Shown: positions 17,185-26,721, counted from the stretch's first letter. The stretch: 64,000 nucleotides of DNA from Photobacterium halotolerans DSM 18316 (GCF_000425165.1 NZ_AULG01000025.1:20531-84530), one strand, 5' to 3'. Notes: generated by a model not told the origin, from the sequence alone. Translations and numbers: made by a program.

Positions 17185-17185
17185 T
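17154..17185 (+). terminator. Terminator of csrB copy 2
   Basis: The stem GGGCGCAAC-GTAA-GTTGCGCCC (17154-17175) is followed by GTTTTATTTT. It differs from the copy 1 stem-loop only by one loop base. Confidence 0.92.
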
Positions 17186-17222
17186 GTGTGTCGGCAAAAA
17201 GAAAAATTGGCGCGGGAACGCT

Positions 17223-17525
17223 TCAGCCCGGCATATGGTGCGGCGGCACATAAAACTGTACCGGACGCAGCCCCTTGAAGGTGGCGCAGCCCTGATAGGC
17301 ATCAGCACCGTCAGCGGAAAACTCAAACAGGTACAGGGTCTGCCAGCTCCAGTTGCCGGCATCATCTTTCAGGCGGTGCGAGCCTCTGGCGACACTCAGC
17401 AACTGCAAGCCTAACTGCTGGCAGCGTTGGGTGATAAATTGCTGGGCCAGCTCGCTCTGGCGCCTCTGCTGCCAGAACAGGTAGCCCAGTATGGCCAGCG
17501 CCAGTATGCCAAGTAAATTATCCAT
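17223..17525 (-). CDS. DUF3301 membrane-anchored protein
   Basis: A 100-residue protein with an N-terminal transmembrane anchor (about residues 4-19, LLGILALAILGYLFW) and a basic linker. A conserved C-terminal part carries WSWQTLYLFEFSADG and FYVPPHHMP. It matches DUF3301, found in Vibrionaceae and relatives; the function is unknown. It follows the DUF3549 gene by 33 bases on the same strand (AAGGAA upstream of ATG 17525), so the two are probably cotranscribed, convergent with the CsrB RNAs. Confidence 0.8.
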   Translation of the reverse strand: MDNLLGILALAILGYLFWQQRRQSELAQQFITQRCQQLGLQLLSVARGSHRLKDDAGNWSWQTLYLFEFSADGADAYQGCATFKGLRPVQFYVPPHHMPG

Positions 17526-17558
17526 CCGTGGGATTTCCTTCTCAGTTCCGTTTCATTG

Positions 17559-18605
17559 TTATTGGCCGCGAGTGGCTTGTTGCAACCGGGTAATGGCCTC
17601 GGTCAGCTCGGCATTGGCTGAACTGTGCAGCACCTGCAGCATAGTGCCGCGCAGTGCTGGCAGCATTACCAGATCGGCAAACAGCTGGTTGAATAAATTC
17701 TGATCCTGAGTCTGGGACAGGCGCAGTAAAAACTGACTGGCTGAATCGGTGTCTGCTAACCCCTTCCAGCACCGGCCGGCAATGGCGACCAGCATTTCAG
17801 GGTGGCAGAGTTCGGGCTTTGCCAGTATGGCCTGAAGCGCTTCGTTCAGCACAGCCGTCTCGGCACCCGACATGGCGCGCAGTAAGGCAGACAACAGGAA
17901 GATGTCGGTTTGCTGTGCCGTCAGCTCACCTTGAATTCGTTCCGCCAGGCGCTCAGACAGCGCCGCTGGCAGCTCACAGTGTTCCAGACAGCCCAGCAGC
18001 GCGTACAGCGGCGTCATGGGGAGATTCTGCAGCGCCTTGCGCAGGTAGGTCGCGTTATTTTCCTGCTTCATGCGGGCGCAGATATCGGCCAGTCCCTGTA
18101 AGCCGACGCCCTGCCATTGCGCCCAGTCCAGTTTACCGCTGAGATAGACTTGGGCATGTTCGTAATATCGGCTGGCTGGCAACGCCAGTTGCTGACGCAG
18201 ATGGGCGTGGAAGATCGCCATTTTGTCGTCTTTCGGTTTGAAGGTGTACGGGTTGGCTGCCAGCTTTTCCTGCTCTTCTTCTGTTGGCACCGCATTGAGA
18301 GTGGCGCCCATGGCTTCGATGACATACTTAATGAAATCACCGACAGCAGCCTGTTTGAGCAAGCCCCGCTCATCCAGCGGCAGCCTGAGAAACCAGATCC
18401 AGGGCGGATTATCCTGCTGCCAGAAGGAAATCGACAGGTGAGCATGCTGCTGTAACGGCCACGGGTAAGGCTGGCGGTTATCTTCAACCGCTTTGAAAGT
18501 GGCTCGCTCGATTTCACAGACCCGGCGGCCCAGATCGAAAATCTTATACTGGCATCCGGCATTGTCCAACAGCTGGGTCAGGGTGTGAAATTTATCCGTG
18601 GGCAT
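17559..18605 (-). CDS. DUF3549 family protein
   Basis: A 348-residue cytoplasmic protein starting MPTDKFHTLTQLLDNAGCQ, matching DUF3549 of Vibrionaceae. The N-terminal half is alpha/beta with W-rich strands (PPWIWFLRLPLDERGLL). The C-terminal ~200 residues are helical repeats reminiscent of HEAT-like modules. The function is unknown. AGGAG precedes ATG 18605. It heads a two-gene unit with the DUF3301 gene and is divergent from yqcC. Confidence 0.8.
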   Translation of the reverse strand: MPTDKFHTLTQLLDNAGCQYKIFDLGRRVCEIERATFKAVEDNRQPYPWPLQQHAHLSISFWQQDNPPWIWFLRLPLDERGLLKQAAVGDFIKYVIEAMGATLNAVPTEEEQEKLAANPYTFKPKDDKMAIFHAHLRQQLALPASRYYEHAQVYLSGKLDWAQWQGVGLQGLADICARMKQENNATYLRKALQNLPMTPLYALLGCLEHCELPAALSERLAERIQGELTAQQTDIFLLSALLRAMSGAETAVLNEALQAILAKPELCHPEMLVAIAGRCWKGLADTDSASQFLLRLSQTQDQNLFNQLFADLVMLPALRGTMLQVLHSSANAELTEAITRLQQATRGQ

Positions 18606-18747
18606 GCTTCTGGGCTCCTAGAGTTTGACGGCTTATGGTGGCGCATTATAGGGAGTTGAGCGTGAAGATGGTATCCTTGCGCACCAGTTGTCCGGCTGAG
18701 CTCACTCTCAGCCATCAGGCTAGTTATGTTGATCCAGGAGTACAGCA

Positions 18748-19074
18748 TTGGATTGTTACGAAAAAACCACCCGTTTGCTGGTACGGTTAGAACAGCAGTT
18801 ACGCGCACAGGGACTGTGGCAGCACAGTCCGCCCAGTGAGGAAGCGCTGGCCAGCACAGAGCCATTCGCCATTGATACGCTGACATGTGCAGAATGGCTG
18901 CAATGGATTTTTCTGCCCCGTATGTATCATCTGGTCGAGGAAAGGCTGATGCTGCCGACTCAGTTCAATATTTATCCCTATGCCGAAGAGTCGGCCAGAC
19001 TGGAACCTGAACTGGCCGGTGTGTTGCCGTTGATTGCTGAACTGGATCACTGGCTGGGTGGCGCGAATCAATGA
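18748..19074 (+). CDS. yqcC: YqcC family protein
   Basis: A 108-residue all-helical protein matching E. coli YqcC (the EWLQWIFLPRMYHLV core corresponds to EWLQWVLIPRMHDLL). The molecular function is unclear. The start is a TTG at 18748 with AGGAG seven bases upstream. Its stop overlaps the truC start by four bases (ATGA), so the two are translationally coupled. The order yqcC-truC-yqcA is the same as in E. coli, where csrB lies just before it. Confidence 0.88.
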   Translation: MDCYEKTTRLLVRLEQQLRAQGLWQHSPPSEEALASTEPFAIDTLTCAEWLQWIFLPRMYHLVEERLMLPTQFNIYPYAEESARLEPELAGVLPLIAELDHWLGGANQ

Positions 19075-19823
19075 CTGAGCTAAACACTGAACTTGAGATC
19101 CTGTATCAGGATGACTGTCTGGTTGCCGTCAACAAACCGGCCGGCATGCTGGTGCACCGCTCCTGGCTCGATCGCCACGAAACCCGGTTTGTAATGCAGA
19201 CCCTGCGGGATCAGCTCGGCGGGCAGCATGTGTTTCCCTTGCACCGGCTCGATAAGCCGACCTCAGGCGTACTGCTATTTGCGCTCTCAAGCGAGATGGC
19301 CGCTGAGATGATGCCAAAATTTGCGGGCCGGGAGGTGAAGAAAACCTATCATGCTGTGGTACGGGGCTGGGTGAAAGAAGCGGCTGTGCTGGATTATCCG
19401 CTGAAAGAAGAGCTGGATAAGATGAGCGACAAGCGGGCCTTGCAGGACAAAGCGCCGCAGGAGGCCGTCACAGCGTATCGTCCGCTCGCCAGAGTGGAAA
19501 CCCCGATCCCTGTCGGTCGCTATGCGACCAGCCGTTATACCCTGGTTGAAATGAAACCGGAAACCGGTCGCAAACACCAGTTGCGCCGGCACATGCATCA
19601 TCTCAGTCATCATATCATTGGTGATGTGAACCATGGCGATGGCCGGCATAACCGCATGTTCAGAGAGCATTATGACTGTCACCGGCTGATGCTGCATGCT
19701 TCTGCGCTGCAATTTCTCCATCCGGTTACCGGTCTGCCGATAACGATCCGTGCATCGGTGGATCAGAGCTGGCAGCGGGTGATGCAGGCCTTCCAATGGC
19801 CGCTGTCTTATCTGGACGGATAA
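19071..19823 (+). CDS. truC: tRNA pseudouridine(65) synthase TruC
   Basis: An RluA-family pseudouridine synthase that isomerises U65 in tRNAs. The 250 residues carry the catalytic aspartate motif HRLDKPTSGVLLFA (about residues 61-74), an N-terminal LVAVNKPAGMLVHRS, and the C-terminal ETGRKHQLRRHMHHL motif. ATG 19071 overlaps the end of yqcC. The best alternative would be another RluA paralog, but the context with yqcC and yqcA favours TruC. Confidence 0.92.
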   Translation: MTELNTELEILYQDDCLVAVNKPAGMLVHRSWLDRHETRFVMQTLRDQLGGQHVFPLHRLDKPTSGVLLFALSSEMAAEMMPKFAGREVKKTYHAVVRGWVKEAAVLDYPLKEELDKMSDKRALQDKAPQEAVTAYRPLARVETPIPVGRYATSRYTLVEMKPETGRKHQLRRHMHHLSHHIIGDVNHGDGRHNRMFREHYDCHRLMLHASALQFLHPVTGLPITIRASVDQSWQRVMQAFQWPLSYLDG

Positions 19824-19943
19824 AATCACCGTTTTTGATTGCAGGATCGCGCATTTGCGTTTCGGGATTTGCATCTGACCGGCACAGGAGTCAGAGTAAT
19901 CTCAGGTCATTGAAATTTAAACAGGGAGTGAGGTGTGACTGTG

Positions 19944-20399
19944 ATGGCTACTATTGGTGTATTTGTGGGCTCCGTGTTTGGCGGGGCAGAGGAAGTCGCA
20001 GAAGAAATTGTCAGCGAGCTGAAAACCAATGGCCACGACGCGGAACTGTTCACAGATCCCAGTCTGGACGATTTTCTTGCTTACCGCGATCAGGTTGCGC
20101 TGGTGATTACTTCCACCACAGGGCAGGGGGAGATCCCTGAAAACCTGTTACCGCTGTATACGGCGCTGAATGATCAGTTTCCGCTGATGCCGGCACTCAA
20201 CTATGGCGTGATCGCGATGGGAGATTCCAGTTACGGCGAGGACAGATACTGTGGCGGTGGCCGGCAGTTTGACGCCTTACTGCAGGAACTGCAGGCCAAG
20301 CCCGTGACGGCGCGTCTGGATATTGATGCCTGCGTCAATTTTGATCCGGCGGAAGCAGCGCTGCCCTGGCTGCAGGATTTTATGAAAAAAGTGCCCTAA
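19944..20399 (+). CDS. yqcA: Flavodoxin YqcA
   Basis: A 151-residue MioC-like short flavodoxin that binds FMN and carries electrons to partners not known here. The phosphate-binding loop is GVFVGSVFGGAEEVAEE and the flavin-stacking loop STTGQGEIPENL (about residues 54-65), followed by GDSSYGEDRYCGGGRQFD. ATG 19944 fits homologs starting M-A-x-I-G-x-F-V-G; GTG codons at 19935 and 19941 are alternatives. It lies downstream of truC as in E. coli and ends at a terminator shared with yaeH. Confidence 0.9.
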   Translation: MATIGVFVGSVFGGAEEVAEEIVSELKTNGHDAELFTDPSLDDFLAYRDQVALVITSTTGQGEIPENLLPLYTALNDQFPLMPALNYGVIAMGDSSYGEDRYCGGGRQFDALLQELQAKPVTARLDIDACVNFDPAEAALPWLQDFMKKVP

Positions 20400-20432
20400 T
20401 GCCGGTGGCTGACAGATAACCGGATGCAAAAA

Positions 20433-20452
20433 GGGCACCTCAGCGGGTGCCC
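20433..20452. terminator. Terminator shared by yqcA and yaeH
   Basis: GGGCACC-tcagcg-GGTGCCC. On the minus strand it is followed by TTTTT (terminating yaeH); on the plus strand by a T-rich stretch GATTTCTGCTTTCTT. Confidence 0.8.
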
Positions 20453-20494
20453 GATTTCTGCTTTCTTACTTACTTTCTTACTACTTACCGCTAG

Positions 20495-20875
20495 TCACTT
20501 CAGTTTTGCCAGATCGGATTCGATCTCGGCAATTTTATGGCTGACCACCTGTTCCAGATGGCGTAAATCGTCCAGAATTTTTTTCTTGATGTCGACATCG
20601 GTGTGGCGCTTTTTCGTGATCTTATCTAGCTCGTCGGTGACAAAAGTCAGCTTGCGATTAATCTCCGAGACTTCCTTGGCTTCACGGTTGCCGCTGTTCA
20701 CGATGACAGACTTAGACTGGCGTTGAAATTTGAACTTCATGCTTTTGGCAAAAAGTTCTCCTTTTCCTTTGGCGAAGTAGATTTTCAGAATGTCATTCGC
20801 GGCTTCCTGGCGCAGACTATAACTTTCAATGCGTTCAGGGTGTTCGATGCCCAGGCTGGTAAGGTTGGGGTACAT
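20495..20875 (-). CDS. yaeH: UPF0325 family protein YaeH
   Basis: A 126-residue basic, helical protein. The N-terminus ([20 protein letters not shown], then [14 protein letters not shown]) and the C-terminal coiled stretch [15 protein letters not shown] are nearly superimposable on E. coli YaeH. Its function is unknown. It lies downstream of glnD on the same strand; E. coli has it near dapD-glnD-map-rpsB. Confidence 0.92.
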   Translation of the reverse strand: MYPNLTSLGIEHPERIESYSLRQEAANDILKIYFAKGKGELFAKSMKFKFQRQSKSVIVNSGNREAKEVSEINRKLTFVTDELDKITKKRHTDVDIKKKILDDLRHLEQVVSHKIAEIESDLAKLK

Positions 20876-21078
20876 GGCGGCCTCGTGTTGTTTCAGTCAA
20901 TAAACCGTCTGCGCTCAGTACAACAATATGCGACGAAGTAGCATTACCTGGCGTTGATAGAGGCAGCTCAGTGGCTACTCTAGCAATTAATGCGGGGCAA
21001 ATCTTGCACGCGGCGCAGAATCTGCGTCAAGGATTCGCAACAGCCCGTCATGTTTGGCTGACGGGCTGGCTGGTTTGA

Positions 21079-23724
21079 TTACGCCGCGTCGTCAATACGT
21101 TCAATCAATGCGGTTTTGAGCGCCGATTCCTGCTCAGCGCTCAGCTGCTGGCCTTCTTCATTGACCAGAATGAAAAAGTCTTCCGCCCGCTCCCCTATGG
21201 TGGTGATCTTGGCGGCCTGCAGACTGACATTCTGATCGGCAAACACTGAACCTATCCGGGCCAGCAGTCCGGGCATGTCCAGCGCCACCAGCTCCATCAT
21301 GGTCTTTTTACCGGTTTTGGTTGGCAGAAAATCGACCTGGGTTTTGACGTTGAAATGGCGCAGTTTGCGCGGCGGACGTTTATTGCGCTGCACCGAAACC
21401 ATAGTGTCCAGCGCATGAATAAGATCGTCCCGGACCGTGGCGCGGCGGTTTTCCGTCAGGGGATCGCCGTTTGGATCCAGCACCATGAAGGTATCTAAGG
21501 TGTAACCATCTTTGCTGGTCATGATTTGGGCATCATGAACGCTGAGGTTTTTCTTATCCAGTTCGGCCACGACAATGGCAAACAGCTTGGCTTTGTCACG
21601 GCTGTAAACGAACACTTCGGTCCCGCCACGGGTCGGTTTTTTGCTGATCAGGATCAGCGGCTCATCCGGATTAGCATGTTTCAGCAGTGCTTCGGCATGC
21701 CAGGCTATCTGCTGGTGGGTGTGACGCAGAAAATAGTCGGCTTTAAAGCGTTGCCAGAGCACCTCGACTTCACGCTGGCTGAAGCCTTGACTACGCAGCA
21801 GGGCAGAGGCCATCTGCTGGTTGTGGCGAATACGTTCGCGAACATCAGGCGGGTTTTCAAGGCCGCGGCGCAGCGCTTTCTGGCTGGAGTAATACAGCTC
21901 GGCCAGCAGGGTGCGTTTCCAGCTGTTCCACAGCTCCTGATTGGTGGCGCAGATATCTGCCACTGTCAGACAAATCAGATAATCCAACCGCTCTTCATCG
22001 CGCACCGTCTTGGCAAATTCAGTGATCACATCCGGATCATAGATGTCCCTGCGCTGGGCCGTGACAGACATCAGCAGGTGATTTTTGACCAGCCAGGTGA
22101 CCAGATTGGCCTCCGGCCGCGACAGGCCATGCTCAAGACAGAACCGGTAGGCGTCGTCTGCTCCCAGCTCGGAATGGTCGCCGCCTCGCCCTTTGGCGAT
22201 GTCGTGGAAAATCGCCGCCAGTATCAGCAATTCTTTTTTCTGAATTCGCGGATACACTTCACAGCAGATAGGGTGCAGCTCCCGGTTGGCCGGGTCACTG
22301 AATTTGTTCATGTGTTTGAGCAGGCGGACACTGTGCTCATCGACGGTGTAAACATGGAACAGGTCAAACTGCATTTGCCCCACAATCTGGCTCCATTGCG
22401 GGAGATAGGCTGCAAGTACGCCGTGACGGTGCATCAGCCGAAAGGCTTTGTTCAGGGCATTTGGCTGGCGCACCAGCTCCATGAATTTTTCGCGGGCGGC
22501 CGGGATATCGACCAAAAAACGGTTCAGACGACGGCGTGCGGTGCGTAACTGGCGCAGTGTGGGGGCTGAAATGCCTTCTATCTCTGAATTGCCGGCAATA
22601 TGCAGGAACATGTCGAGAATGGTTTCCGGACGGGCCTGAAATAAGGCCGGCTTCCTGGCTTCGATGAGGTTGCCGACCAGGCGGAAGTCTTCGTCCAGAT
22701 CGACGATCGCCAGCTCGTCGCCGTTTTTCAGTATTGCCTGATCAAACAGCTGCAGCAGCATTTTATTGAGTTCGGCCACACGCCTGAGGGTGCGGTAGAA
22801 CTCTTTCATCATCATTTCGACCGGTTTGTTGCCTTCCCCTTGATAGCCCAGTTTTTGCGCGACGGAAGCCTGATGCTCGAAGGTCAGCCGGTTGTCGTAG
22901 CGTTTGAGCTCACAGTGCAGGGCAAAACGGATACGCCATAACGAGGCCTGGCACTCGTACAGTTCACGGTACTCGGCATCGGTCAAAAAACCAAAGCGGC
23001 TCATCTCCAGCAGGTTGGTCGCGCCGAAATGCCGGCGGGCGACCCAGCTTAAGGTGTGAATATCACGCAGCCCGCCGGGGCTGGATTTGATATCCGGCTC
23101 CAGGTTATAGGTGGTGTCGTGATAGCGGGCATGGCGGATGCGCTGCTCTTCGACTTTGGCACGGTAGAAGGCTTCGCTGGGCCAGAATTTGCCGGAATTG
23201 ATTTGATCCTGCAATTGCAGAAAGCTGTCTTCACTGCCGCACAGCAGGCGGGCTTCCTGAAGATTGGTGGCCACGGTCAGATCTTCCAGCCCGATATTGA
23301 TACACTCTTCAACGGTACGGACGCTGTGACCCACTTCCAGCTTGAGATCCCACAATAAGGTCAGAAATTCACTGATTTGTTTTCCCGTGTGGTTATCAAG
23401 CGGGGTGGCACTGAGCAGCAGGATGTCAACGTCAGACAGGGGATGCAGCTCGCCGCGGCCGTATCCGCCGACCGCGACCAGCGAGAGATCGTCGCGCTTA
23501 TCGAGTCCGAACAGGGGCCAGAGATGGCGAAGCAGCCGGTCTATGCATCCAGCTCTGGCTTCGACCAGCTCAGTGACAGGAACATGCTGGGAGAAGAGTA
23601 ACTGCTGCTGCTCGTTGAATTGCTCCAGCTCTTCCTTGAGTACGGTAAGACGCTGACCTGTGTCTTCGCCGCTGGTTGGGGTGTGAGGTTCGGATTGAAT
23701 CTGTGTCATTGCTGTCCATGCCAT
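21079..23724 (-). CDS. glnD: Bifunctional uridylyltransferase/uridylyl-removing enzyme GlnD
   Basis: The primary nitrogen sensor: it uridylylates PII (GlnB) at low glutamine and deuridylylates it at high glutamine. Domain order: nucleotidyltransferase with GGYGRGELHPLSDVD (about 86-100), a helical region, an HD domain with IFHDIAKGRGGDHSELGADDA (near residue 500), and two C-terminal ACT glutamine-sensing domains. The 881 residues match the family. ATG 23724 is assumed; ATG 23709 five codons later (MTQIQSEP) is equally plausible because neither has a clear ribosome site. It lies downstream of map, separated by a terminator. Confidence 0.95.
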   Translation of the reverse strand: MAWTAMTQIQSEPHTPTSGEDTGQRLTVLKEELEQFNEQQQLLFSQHVPVTELVEARAGCIDRLLRHLWPLFGLDKRDDLSLVAVGGYGRGELHPLSDVDILLLSATPLDNHTGKQISEFLTLLWDLKLEVGHSVRTVEECINIGLEDLTVATNLQEARLLCGSEDSFLQLQDQINSGKFWPSEAFYRAKVEEQRIRHARYHDTTYNLEPDIKSSPGGLRDIHTLSWVARRHFGATNLLEMSRFGFLTDAEYRELYECQASLWRIRFALHCELKRYDNRLTFEHQASVAQKLGYQGEGNKPVEMMMKEFYRTLRRVAELNKMLLQLFDQAILKNGDELAIVDLDEDFRLVGNLIEARKPALFQARPETILDMFLHIAGNSEIEGISAPTLRQLRTARRRLNRFLVDIPAAREKFMELVRQPNALNKAFRLMHRHGVLAAYLPQWSQIVGQMQFDLFHVYTVDEHSVRLLKHMNKFSDPANRELHPICCEVYPRIQKKELLILAAIFHDIAKGRGGDHSELGADDAYRFCLEHGLSRPEANLVTWLVKNHLLMSVTAQRRDIYDPDVITEFAKTVRDEERLDYLICLTVADICATNQELWNSWKRTLLAELYYSSQKALRRGLENPPDVRERIRHNQQMASALLRSQGFSQREVEVLWQRFKADYFLRHTHQQIAWHAEALLKHANPDEPLILISKKPTRGGTEVFVYSRDKAKLFAIVVAELDKKNLSVHDAQIMTSKDGYTLDTFMVLDPNGDPLTENRRATVRDDLIHALDTMVSVQRNKRPPRKLRHFNVKTQVDFLPTKTGKKTMMELVALDMPGLLARIGSVFADQNVSLQAAKITTIGERAEDFFILVNEEGQQLSAEQESALKTALIERIDDAA

Positions 23725-23825
23725 ATTGAGGTATCAGTGACGGGCCAATACGCTTTTTCCCAAGCCGTTGCGGGTTGCTCGGGAAAACTGTCGTCTCTTT
23801 ACTCTAGCCTGAATTACAGCAACAA

Positions 23826-23846
23826 AAAAGCCAGCAATGTGCTGGC
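23826..23846 (-). terminator. Terminator of map
   Basis: GCCAGCA-cat-TGCTGGC is followed on the minus strand by TTTTTTG. It lies about 40 bases past the map stop and separates map from glnD. Confidence 0.9.
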
Positions 23847-23886
23847 TTTGAGTCAATGGTCAGTAGCTGCCTTGTTGACCCGCGGT

Positions 23887-24684
23887 TCAGGCGTTTTTCA
23901 TCACCCGTGGCAGGCTTTCTTCTTTACGCAGGGTCAGGATTTCACAGCCGTTATCGGTGACCAGCAGTGTGTGTTCCCATTGCGCCGATTTCTTGCCGTC
24001 GACTGTGTATACCGTCCAGCCGTCCTCATCATCAAGCAGGCAGCCGAATTTACCGGCATTGATCATTGGCTCGATGGTGAAACACATACCCGCTTTGAGC
24101 ACAGTGCGGTCGGCGTTTTTGTAATGGACCACTTGCGGCTCTTCATGGAATTCATCACCGATGCCGTGGCCACAGTAGTCTCGGACAATGCTGAAACGGC
24201 TGTTGCCGTTTTTCACAAACTTCTGGATTGTGGTGCCAATTTCGCCCAGCTTGGTACCTGGCTTCACTTTTTTGATCGCCTGGTAAAGGCTTTCCTGCGC
24301 GACCCGGCACAGGCGCTTGTCTTCCAGTGAGACCTCGCCCACTTCGAACATTTTAGAGGTGTCGCCGTGGTAGCCATCTTTGATTACCGTGATATCAATG
24401 TTGATGATATCGCCATCTTTCAAGACGTCTTGTTCACTGGGAATACCGTGACACACCACATGGTTGATCGAGGTACAGATGGATTTAGGGAAACCGTGAT
24501 AGTTCAGCGGAGCCGGGATCGCACCCTGGGTTTCGGTGATGTACTCGTGACAAATCCGGTTCAGTTCTTCAGTGGATACGCCAGGTTTTACATACGGCTC
24601 AATCATTTCCAGTACGTCGGCCGCCAGCTGGCCGGCCACGCGCATCTTTTCAATTTCTTCAGCCGTCTTGATCTTAATGCTCAT
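23887..24684 (-). CDS. map: Methionine aminopeptidase, type I
   Basis: Removes the N-terminal methionine from nascent proteins. The 265 residues fit type Ia enzymes. Metal ligands of the pita-bread fold are visible: INIDITVIKDGYHGDTS (two Asp), the His in YCGHGIGDEFHEEP, and the Glu residues in FTIEPM and QWEHTL. ATG 24684 starts the gene. It is divergent from rpsB, a conserved arrangement in enteric bacteria. Confidence 0.96.
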   Translation of the reverse strand: MSIKIKTAEEIEKMRVAGQLAADVLEMIEPYVKPGVSTEELNRICHEYITETQGAIPAPLNYHGFPKSICTSINHVVCHGIPSEQDVLKDGDIINIDITVIKDGYHGDTSKMFEVGEVSLEDKRLCRVAQESLYQAIKKVKPGTKLGEIGTTIQKFVKNGNSRFSIVRDYCGHGIGDEFHEEPQVVHYKNADRTVLKAGMCFTIEPMINAGKFGCLLDDEDGWTVYTVDGKKSAQWEHTLLVTDNGCEILTLRKEESLPRVMKNA

Positions 24685-24796
24685 GCAAACTTCTCTGCTC
24701 TGTCAGTCTCTATACTTTATATGGTATCAGCGAGAGCGGAGGATGAAAACTGACTTTGGTCTGCGCCGAAGATTTTGACTGGATTTTTGCGGTCTG

Positions 24797-24809
24797 AATA
24801 TGGTATAAA
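24797..24809 (+). promoter_or_regulatory. Extended -10 promoter of rpsB-tsf
   Basis: TATGGTATAAAG provides a TATAAA -10 (24804-24809) preceded by TGG, followed by a GC-rich discriminator GCGCGCC typical of stringently controlled ribosomal promoters. TTGACT at 24775-24780 may act as -35 for an overlapping TATGGT box with 18-base spacing. Confidence 0.7.
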
Positions 24810-24816
24810 GCGCGCC

Positions 24817-25011
24817 GTAATTTGGCATATTGTGCATTGACGAAAGTCAGTGCGGCAGGCCAGATTGCGAAAACATTATTTTATTTAATCACTCACACAT
24901 ATCGACACGTGCTCCGGGGTGCCCAAGGCTTATGAGTAAGTCGGCCGTAATCAGGCCAAGGGTCGGTAGCATGGGGTATGTGGACGCCTAACCCCAATTG
25001 AGGAATATTCA
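24817..25011 (+). promoter_or_regulatory. rpsB 5' leader (S2 autoregulatory region)
   Basis: About 195 transcribed bases precede rpsB without an open frame. The part CGACACGTGCTCCGGGGTGC... (24904-24923) resembles the conserved E. coli rpsB leader, and the segment up to CCCCAATTGAGGAA (24992-25005) carries the ribosome site. In E. coli the rpsB-tsf operon is known to be repressed by ribosomal protein S2 through this leader. The same mechanism is inferred here from position and partial resemblance. Confidence 0.65.
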
Positions 25012-25740
25012 ATGGCAACTGTATCAATGCGCGACATGCTGAAGGCTGGTGTACACTTTGGTCACCAAACCCGTTACTGGAACCCTAAGATGAAGCCATT
25101 CATCTTCGGTGCTCGTAACCGTGTACACATCATCAACCTTGAAAAAACGGTACCAATGTTCAACGAAGCGCTGGCAGAAATCAACAAGATCGCTGCTCGC
25201 AAAGGTAAAATCCTGTTCGTTGGTACTAAGCGTGCTGCAAGCGAATCTATCAAAGAAGCAGCAAACAGCTGTGATCAGTACTACGTGAACAACCGTTGGT
25301 TGGGCGGTATGCTGACTAACTGGAAAACTGTTCGTCAGTCAATCAAGCGTCTGAAAGATCTGGAGACTCAGTCTACCGACGGTACTTTCGACAAGCTGAC
25401 TAAGAAAGAAGCGCTGATGCGTACTCGTGAAATGGAAAAACTGGAGAAATCTCTGGGCGGTATCAAGAACATGGGCGGTCTGCCAGACGCTATGTTCGTT
25501 ATCGATGCTGATCACGAGCACATTGCTATCAAAGAAGCGAACAACCTGGGTATCCCAGTATTCTCTATCGTAGATACTAACTCTAACCCAGACGGCGTAG
25601 ATTACGTTATCCCAGGTAACGATGACGCAATCCGTGCTATCCAGCTGTACACAGGTGCTGTTGCAACTACTGTTACTGAAGCTCGTAACCAGGACATCGC
25701 TGTTCAGGCTGAGCAAGACGGTTTCGTTGAAGCTGAGTAA
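25012..25740 (+). CDS. rpsB: 30S ribosomal protein S2
   Basis: A 242-residue S2 protein needed for a complete small subunit. It begins [20 protein letters not shown] and carries the [13 protein letters not shown] and [14 protein letters not shown] motifs. TTGAGGAA lies upstream of ATG 25012. Codon usage is strongly biased to the highly expressed set (CGT, GGT, AAC, CTG), unlike the neighbouring glnD. It is first in the rpsB-tsf operon. Confidence 0.98.
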   Translation: MATVSMRDMLKAGVHFGHQTRYWNPKMKPFIFGARNRVHIINLEKTVPMFNEALAEINKIAARKGKILFVGTKRAASESIKEAANSCDQYYVNNRWLGGMLTNWKTVRQSIKRLKDLETQSTDGTFDKLTKKEALMRTREMEKLEKSLGGIKNMGGLPDAMFVIDADHEHIAIKEANNLGIPVFSIVDTNSNPDGVDYVIPGNDDAIRAIQLYTGAVATTVTEARNQDIAVQAEQDGFVEAE

Positions 25741-25854
25741 TCAGTCGCTCCTTTGAGCATCTTAAGTTACCTTGTGTAAACTAAGTATGGTTAACAGGGG
25801 CCGTTTACTGGCCCCTGATTTTTACACCAAGATTTGAAAACTGAGGATATAACA

Positions 25855-26700
25855 ATGGCAACAGTTACAGCTGCCCTGGTTAAAGAACTGCGTGAGCGTA
25901 CTGGCGCAGGTATGATGGAATGTAAAAAAGCACTGGTTGAAGCAAATGCTGATATCGAGCTGGCCATCGAGAACATGCGTAAGAGCGGCGCTGCAAAAGC
26001 GGCTAAGAAAGCAGGTAACATCGCTGCTGAAGGTTCTATCATCATCAAGAACAACGACAGCCTGGCTGCGCTGGTTGAAGTGAACTGCCAGACTGACTTC
26101 GTTGCTAAAGACAGCAACTTCCTGACTTTCGCCAACGAAGTCGCTGATGCTGCACTGGCTGGCAAAGCTGACATCGCTGAACTGCAAGCTCAGTTCGAAG
26201 AGAAGCGCATCGCACTGGTTGCTAAAATTGGTGAGAACATCTCTATCCGTCGTGTTGCCTACATCGAAGGCGAGAAAGTAGCTTCTTACCGTCACGGCGA
26301 CCGTATCGGTGTTGTTGTTGCTGGTAACGGCGAAGACGAAACCCTGAAGCACATTGCAATGCACGTTGCAGCTTCACGCCCAGAGTACGTGAACCCGGAA
26401 GACGTACCAGCTGAAGTTGTTGCTAAAGAGCGTGAAGTTCAGGTTGAAATCGCCATGAACGAAGGCAAGCCTCAGGAAATCGCTGAGAAGATGGTTGAAG
26501 GCCGCATGAAGAAGTTCACTGGCGAAGTCTCTCTGACTGGTCAGCCTTTCATCATGGAACCTAAGAAATCTGTCGGTGACGTTCTGAAAGAAAACGGCGC
26601 TTCTGTTTCTACCTTTATTCGCCTGGAAGTCGGTGAAGGTATTGAGAAAGCAGAAGGCCTGAGCTTCGCTGAAGAAGTGGCTCTGGCGCAGAAAGGTTAA
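25855..26700 (+). CDS. tsf: Translation elongation factor Ts
   Basis: The nucleotide exchange factor for EF-Tu. The 281 residues start [20 protein letters not shown], followed by the MECKKAL and [10 protein letters not shown] signatures. The frame extends seven codons upstream to TTG 25834, but ATG 25855 with GAGGATATAACA upstream is the standard start. It follows rpsB by 114 bases, is cotranscribed and has the same highly expressed codon bias. A terminator follows. Confidence 0.98.
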   Translation: MATVTAALVKELRERTGAGMMECKKALVEANADIELAIENMRKSGAAKAAKKAGNIAAEGSIIIKNNDSLAALVEVNCQTDFVAKDSNFLTFANEVADAALAGKADIAELQAQFEEKRIALVAKIGENISIRRVAYIEGEKVASYRHGDRIGVVVAGNGEDETLKHIAMHVAASRPEYVNPEDVPAEVVAKEREVQVEIAMNEGKPQEIAEKMVEGRMKKFTGEVSLTGQPFIMEPKKSVGDVLKENGASVSTFIRLEVGEGIEKAEGLSFAEEVALAQKG

Positions 26701-26721
26701 TCTTTCGCAAATTGCTTATAG

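Noticed and set aside
21526..22548. 340-codon open frame antisense to glnD.
   Set aside because: Shadow frame inside a well-supported gene; composition is typical of reverse-strand reading.
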